Below, in pieces: positions 58,740-64,000 of a stretch of DNA of 64,000 nt (positions within the stretch are counted from its first letter, which is position 1; every line of letters begins with the position of its first letter). Under the pieces are notes generated by a model. The model was not told the DNA's origin, ran no database searches, and saw nothing but the letters and a program-made list of their open reading frames with translations. Position numbers and translations under genes: made by a program. The stretch covers positions 58,500,089 to 58,564,088 of the forward strand of contig OX439040.1 of NCBI GenBank assembly GCA_949317995.1. Direction: 5' to 3'. Source of the DNA: Acholoe squamosa (Eukaryota; Annelida; Polychaeta; Phyllodocida; Polynoidae).

Positions 58740-59070
58740 CTAACTACCTCTCGCTATCACACATGTTAAGAAATTGGTACACTTTGACTCAAGATTAGTA
58801 TCACTGACACATAAATATAGGGCAGCAATGTGCATTGCTCGTAACTCGAAAAGAAATAATTCAGTAGCCTTGAGCAAGTCTAGCTTGTGGTCTGACATCA
58901 GCACTCTCTCACCCAGGTTATTGGCACCACCAAGGTAATATTCGCATAACTCCCGCCAAAACTGCCCTATTCGCACCACATTGCCAAAAAAGGCGGGAAA
59001 GTTGATACATGGATCAACATCATATACCTTCACCATTACAGGCAAAAAGCGTCTTAAAGCCACCAACCGA
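58740..59070 (-). CDS. Candidate terminal exon of unknown protein
   Basis: About 109 codons open from a possible acceptor (CTATAG at 59071-59076) to a TAG at 58740-58742. The product includes RRFLPVMVKVYDVDPCINF, FWRELCEYYLGGANN and ELFLFELRAMHIAALYL. It has the mixed hydrophobic/charged composition of a real protein and an unusually long open run for this AT-rich region. I do not recognise the family. No upstream exon was found, so it may equally be a transposon-derived or pseudogene fragment. Confidence 0.35.
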
Positions 59071-62000
59071 CTATAGACAATTACTCAAAATTTACAATAC
59101 ATCTCCTTTAATGGCATTACAAATTCATTAAGTAATTCTGCCTTTTCGAGTTAATGAAGCTATTTTTTCCTCAAGAAGCTAGAATGAATAATGCATTATT
59201 CTTCCCTCGAGAACCTAGAATGTATAATGCATCATGCCCATCTGACATCATGATGGATGAATGTGGCCCTGGCGAGTTAAGTCACTTTGGCAGCATTCAT
59301 ACATTATTCTGATCCATAGCAGTGCAACAACACATGAATGTGCAAATCCTGGCGAATAGACTTCTCAGTGCTGCACCCAGGCATCACAAAGGTGTTCTAC
59401 TTTAATGCACTGTGTTTCTTAAAGGGTTGAAGATATCAGGTTGTGGATTGTAACAAGTGTACTTTATACACCATCACCAGCCTTACTAGATAACAAACAA
59501 AAATGGCAAAAAACGTATTTATTTCTTCTTTTTTTTCTGCAATTAATCTCAAGTCAACCCGGCAAATGCTTATTCGCGTTCTTCATCTCAAAATTTGCTC
59601 TCATATATCTCAGTTACATACACAATAAAGACTATAATGTATGTATATTGACATATCCGTCACCTTTTACGCCGTAAGTCAATTTTAGCCACCTTTTACA
59701 CCATAAGTCATTATCAGCTTACACGCAGACAATCACAGGGGCAGAACCTCTCTGCCCCCAACCACAAACCCATAATACAGAGACTTGATTCTATAGACAT
59801 CACCACCAGACTTTGGGGACCTAGTTGTGACCTAACTTTTCATTATTTGTTGTTGTACATATCATGTCACCCGAGTCAGTTTTGGTGTGCGGCTCGTGGT
59901 TGCAGACTGACTGAAACGCGTTGATAGCCCTAAGCTAAATATGAGGGCACTTCTGTTGGGTCCCAGCAATTGATATAAGACAATCTAATGTGATAAAGCA
60001 ATAGAGTACATGAGACTTACGATTTTATCTCTACTTCCACACCACCCATGGAATTATGTATACTTCAGAAGTGGGTGACAAATCTGAAATCATTGACCAC
60101 CACAAAGATGACTTCTAATACGCGCAATGAGGACCTACACAGCACACCTCGTCTCTGTAATAATAATAATAATGTACATGTTCTTCTTGTTTAACCCTTT
60201 CAGGCCAGCACAGTGATTTAATGCACCTTTTAATGTCATTTTGTCAGCTTGACACATGAGTGAAGCCTGGGTGAGTGTCTCGTCTAAACAATATTCGTGC
60301 ATCACACTTTTGCTACAAGGCCGATAGTTCCTCAGTTTAAATCGATGAACCAATATTGCACTGGTGAGTTACTCACTGGCGTGTGTTGTCGATTCTGATG
60401 AAAAATGAACACAAAGTCTTGAGGCACCATGTTGGCCTTAAAGGGTTCAGTATAACTTTCTATCGCTTTTCTTTGATTCTTATAAATGCAGTTTCAACTA
60501 ATACTATCAAGTGTTGAACAATACCAACAGAATGTAACAACAAAATCATCAATATTTGTTAAATTTTTGCTGATATTCCCAATGTTTTAGGTCTACCCAC
60601 ACTCCTTTTCTCTTTAAATCAAAATATAAAAGTGTACCTGACTATTCTCATTAATGCCTCTTTTTGCAGTTCTCTTATATACCTCTTTTTTTTTTTTGCA
60701 GATTTTGGCTCAACTAGCGAGCATAACCTAAGATTTATTTAAAAAAAAAAAAAAATCTTTTCTTTTGCCTCTTCTTAATTCACAATTCAAGTGTTGAAAT
60801 ATTACTGTGACAGATCACAGAGCTGTACTGCGCTCATTCTCATGGTGCAAATTCTTCTTTCGGTGTGTTTACAGTTCTCATGGTTTTAAGAGAAATGTTC
60901 CTTAAACATTATCAAATTACTCTACTACAATCTACAAAACGCAAACTCCATATTTTCTCATTTGGAGGAGAAAGACTCTAGCTACAGCATAGATTCACTA
61001 ATTAACTCTGCTGGAAAGTATTTAGATTATATCAAAAGATTAGGTTATGATATCAGTGTGGCCAGCACACAAGAAACCTCAAGATTGATTACAAAGGGTT
61101 ACATCGAGGTACGCAGACGCTATAGCTAACCTAACAAATAGATCGGGAATACACGCTGCTGCTTTTACTCCTTTAAGGACTGCCTAATGTACTATGCCCT
61201 TTGCACAAGGGCTGTATACGACACATGTGAACGACTTCCCAATACTGCATTTATCCATCCATAGATCTGACCAACCCGAAGGGGTCATAAGTCGCTGGGA
61301 GGGTCTGCATAATGTACAAATACATGACCGGCAAATGACTTGCGAGAACTGTATTGATACTTTATGACAACAGATCAACAATATGTCCCTAAACATTATG
61401 CTGTCCTTAAATTGTTAATATATAGTGACTACTTATATTATATTCCAGTTTCAAATAGTATTCCCTTTCATCCTTATAGACATTCCAAACTTACAAAACG
61501 TGGCAGATGTATATATAAACAGTCCGGGGCATGGTCGCTACTCCGCCCCTTACAAAAGCGGATCAGTAAAATAGAATACTTTTATACAAGACTTTAGAAC
61601 ATTTTTCATACAAAATCTGCAGAAAAATTACACGCAACATTATATATAGATATATATATATACTCTTTAGGAAGTTACATATTTTATATTTTCCCCTATA
61701 TATTTTCACTTTCTGCTCTTCGATATATACATTACCATAACATCCATAATTGTGTTTGATTTTTTTTCATGATTGTTTCATGCAAACATATAACATCTAT
61801 AAAACCTTCTAGGATTTCCTGCACTGATTAAGATACCATACATCGAGTAGAGTTCCTACAAAAACTGAATATACACTTGGTCACCCTGAAAAGAAACAAA
61901 TCAACACAGGGACACAATTGCCTGACAGCTAGAGTCTAGCATTGTGAGGGAAGAAAAACTTGTCCATTTAGGAAATTAACCAACTGATTGTAGCAGAAGA

Positions 62001-63577
62001 GTAACTTCACTGTAGTTCAAATTTTACCGATTTTTTTCATTGTTGACAAACAGTTTCCCAAAGTTGACCCAGGATACTCCTCATACACTACAATACATTG
62101 ATCATCTGTTTGAACAATATTTCCTGGCATCTCTTACTCTGCATCTTCGTCATGTTTACAGCCTTGTATTGAGGTTTACGCTATCCGAGCAGCCAAACAG
62201 AACTGGTGCTGGATACCCGATGAAAGTTCTTCTCTACAGCTACTCCCACTGCATTAGCCCCTTTTAGCGCTGCTCCTATACATTCAGATATTAAACTATG
62301 GTTTACTCCACATTTATAAAGGATGCTGAAATGTGAAAAGGTATGAATTATTCCATTCTAAAACCATCTATCCTACAGTAAAAGGAGATCTGAGCTTGTT
62401 TGTGGACCAGCGCTTAATTGGGCCATTACGGTATGTATCCTACATCAGTTGAGTTATGTAACGCATTTTCCTATGTGTTTATCAGATATAACATGCAGTT
62501 TTCTGGCAGAAAACCTCTGAAACTTTCCAAATTTTGACATAAGTAGGAAAGCAACATCTGTAAAATTACACATGCACATTTATAATTTATGACCACATAG
62601 GTTGTGTAAGGTTTAAAAAAGAGAAGTTTGGCTTGTACAAACCAATACTTCTCCAGCGACGGTTGCAAACTAAAATACAAGACGTAAAAAACACTCGATG
62701 TAATGTGTAATAACGATGAATAGTTCCCTTTTGTCTGTTATCACAAACAATTATCTTATAAATACAAATCTTTCATGAATCTCAGTTTGATCATGCTACC
62801 TCAATGCAACTTTTTCGATTTGGGGGTTGATTCTTGCTTAAAGTTAAAGTGGACATTTTCACCTGTAGTGGTGGTTGCACTCAGGTATCGTTAGTAATCG
62901 GTGGTACATATGTCTCGCCTCAGTAACACTACATCATGTCACCAGCCATCAACAGGTCACTGGTGAACGTGTGGACGCTCACTTTTTAAGGAATTGGACA
63001 CTAGATAAGGATTTTTTTTTTCATTTCCTTTCTTCTCAATTAATTATCGTGAGACTTAAAAATTCTGTTGGCCAAATATTAATGGAAATCTGGTGTAACA
63101 TACATCATTGTTATCGACATGCAGGCGTTCAATATCCTTTCGTCAAACGTTCATTGGTATTAAACCGACAGATGAATTATACTGTGTGACCCATTGGTTT
63201 GTCAGATGAATTTGACGTTGATTTACTGAGACGAGATTATCACTTAAAGTTAACATCATCATTCATGCACTAGTGGAATGACGTCAGGTGGGAGAGTGTA
63301 CATATACGACTCTGTCCTTGTAGCATAGTTAATTATCTATGTACACAGTTTGAAGAAACATAGTTGTCTTAGTAACTTGTACTGTAGGTCAAGGTCAGAG
63401 TAAAACAGTCAAGCTCACATAACACTCCATCATTGCACGACATCTATCTTTACCAAAAGTTTTCTCAGACCAGGCCCACAACCCCAGAACCAGAATTGGG
63501 TCCCTGACCTCTGGCCCAGAAGGTTTTAAGATTCCTTGACCCTGGCAGATCAAATTCAGGTAATAACCCTACTGGGG
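59071..63577. other. Long interval without recognised genes
   Basis: AT-rich sequence with homopolymer runs and no convincing exon. If the candidate exon at 63578 is real, part of this could be its 3' UTR or flank. No complete MITE of the families above was found here. Confidence 0.45.
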
Positions 63578-63705
63578 TCAAAAGGTCATGGTTACATCGT
63601 TGATGCCTTGGCTGCCCAGCGGTAGATCTTGGCCCGCAAATGGCGCCACTTGAAATAGTATGTCCGCAGTCGACGTCACATTCGAGACCCCTTTTGCTGA
63701 AGTAC
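63578..63705 (-). CDS. Candidate 3'-terminal exon, gene extends beyond window
   Basis: The minus strand has a plausible acceptor (TTCATCTTCAG, ending at 63706) followed by about 42 codons to TGA at 63578-63580. The product contains TSTADILFQVAPFAGQD and ends INDVTMTF. It is short and of unknown family, and the preceding exon would lie above 63705 or outside the window. Low confidence. Confidence 0.25.
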
Positions 63706-64000
63706 CTGAAGATGAACACAGAAGTATTAATATTTTGGCTGGGAGGTTGCAGTTTTTGTTTGACATTTTCAGTAACTATTGACATTGTCCTTAGTCTTTG
63801 TTCTACCATTCTGGAAACTACATGTACGGAATCTATACAGTCCCACAGACGATGCACTCCTGGTGCAGGTGAGGCAGTTACTGGTGACGACAAATGACCA
63901 TAAAGCCTCTGGGCAACATGATTCTCTTAACCCTTAAAGGGCCGATGATGCATCATGCGGTCCCTTCAAGACGGCATCTACTCTGTATGGCCGACATAAT

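Overview
The window is metazoan nuclear DNA. It has multi-exon genes with GT-AG introns, non-LTR retrotransposons, a SINE, and very dense small inverted-repeat DNA transposons (MITEs). NUP85 and TAB1 orthologues, together with an NLR-type (CARD / LRR) pseudogene, point to an invertebrate animal. I think a marine lineage with expanded NLRs (cnidarian, ambulacrarian, amphioxus, sponge or lophotrochozoan) is likely, but the sequence alone does not settle the phylum.

Layout. 1-2.1 kb: no gene. 2.1-8.6 kb: three minus-strand LINE fragments, one split by a MITE. 9-11.2 kb: foldback and terminal-inverted-repeat elements. 11.3-15.8 kb: a three-level nest of elements (E1 contains E2a, which contains E3). 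15.8-20 kb: further MITEs, a four-copy tandem repeat and the probable NUP85 promoter. 20.1-35.7 kb (+): a complete 22-exon gene for nucleoporin Nup85 (671 aa predicted); its 5.8 kb second intron holds a second tower of nested elements and a 40-bp minisatellite. 36-37.2 kb: NUP85 3' flank with three MITEs. 37.8-40.1 kb (-): an NLR pseudogene killed by stops, frameshifts, a missing NACHT core and a SINE insertion with a perfect 12-bp target duplication. 41.3-42.8 kb: E2b, a second copy of E2 that preserves the empty site of E3. 44.2-48.5 kb (+): a complete 7-exon TAB1 gene (594 aa predicted), the pseudophosphatase partner of the kinase TAK1. 51.4-55.9 kb: a 4.5 kb near-palindrome with arms of about 1.3-1.5 kb. 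56.9-57.2 kb: another MITE. 57.2-64 kb: almost gene-free, with two weak minus-strand candidate exons.

How the genes relate. NUP85 is a nuclear-pore Y-complex scaffold. TAB1 acts in TAK1 / p38 signalling. Intact NLRs feed into such pathways, but the copy here is dead, so I read the neighbourhood as incidental. What stands out is the transposon record. Several insertions can be proved from sequence inside the window, because an uninterrupted copy, an inverted arm or a coding frame shows the empty site. One MITE family, with CAGAGATG ends, shows 6-bp target duplications at several copies.
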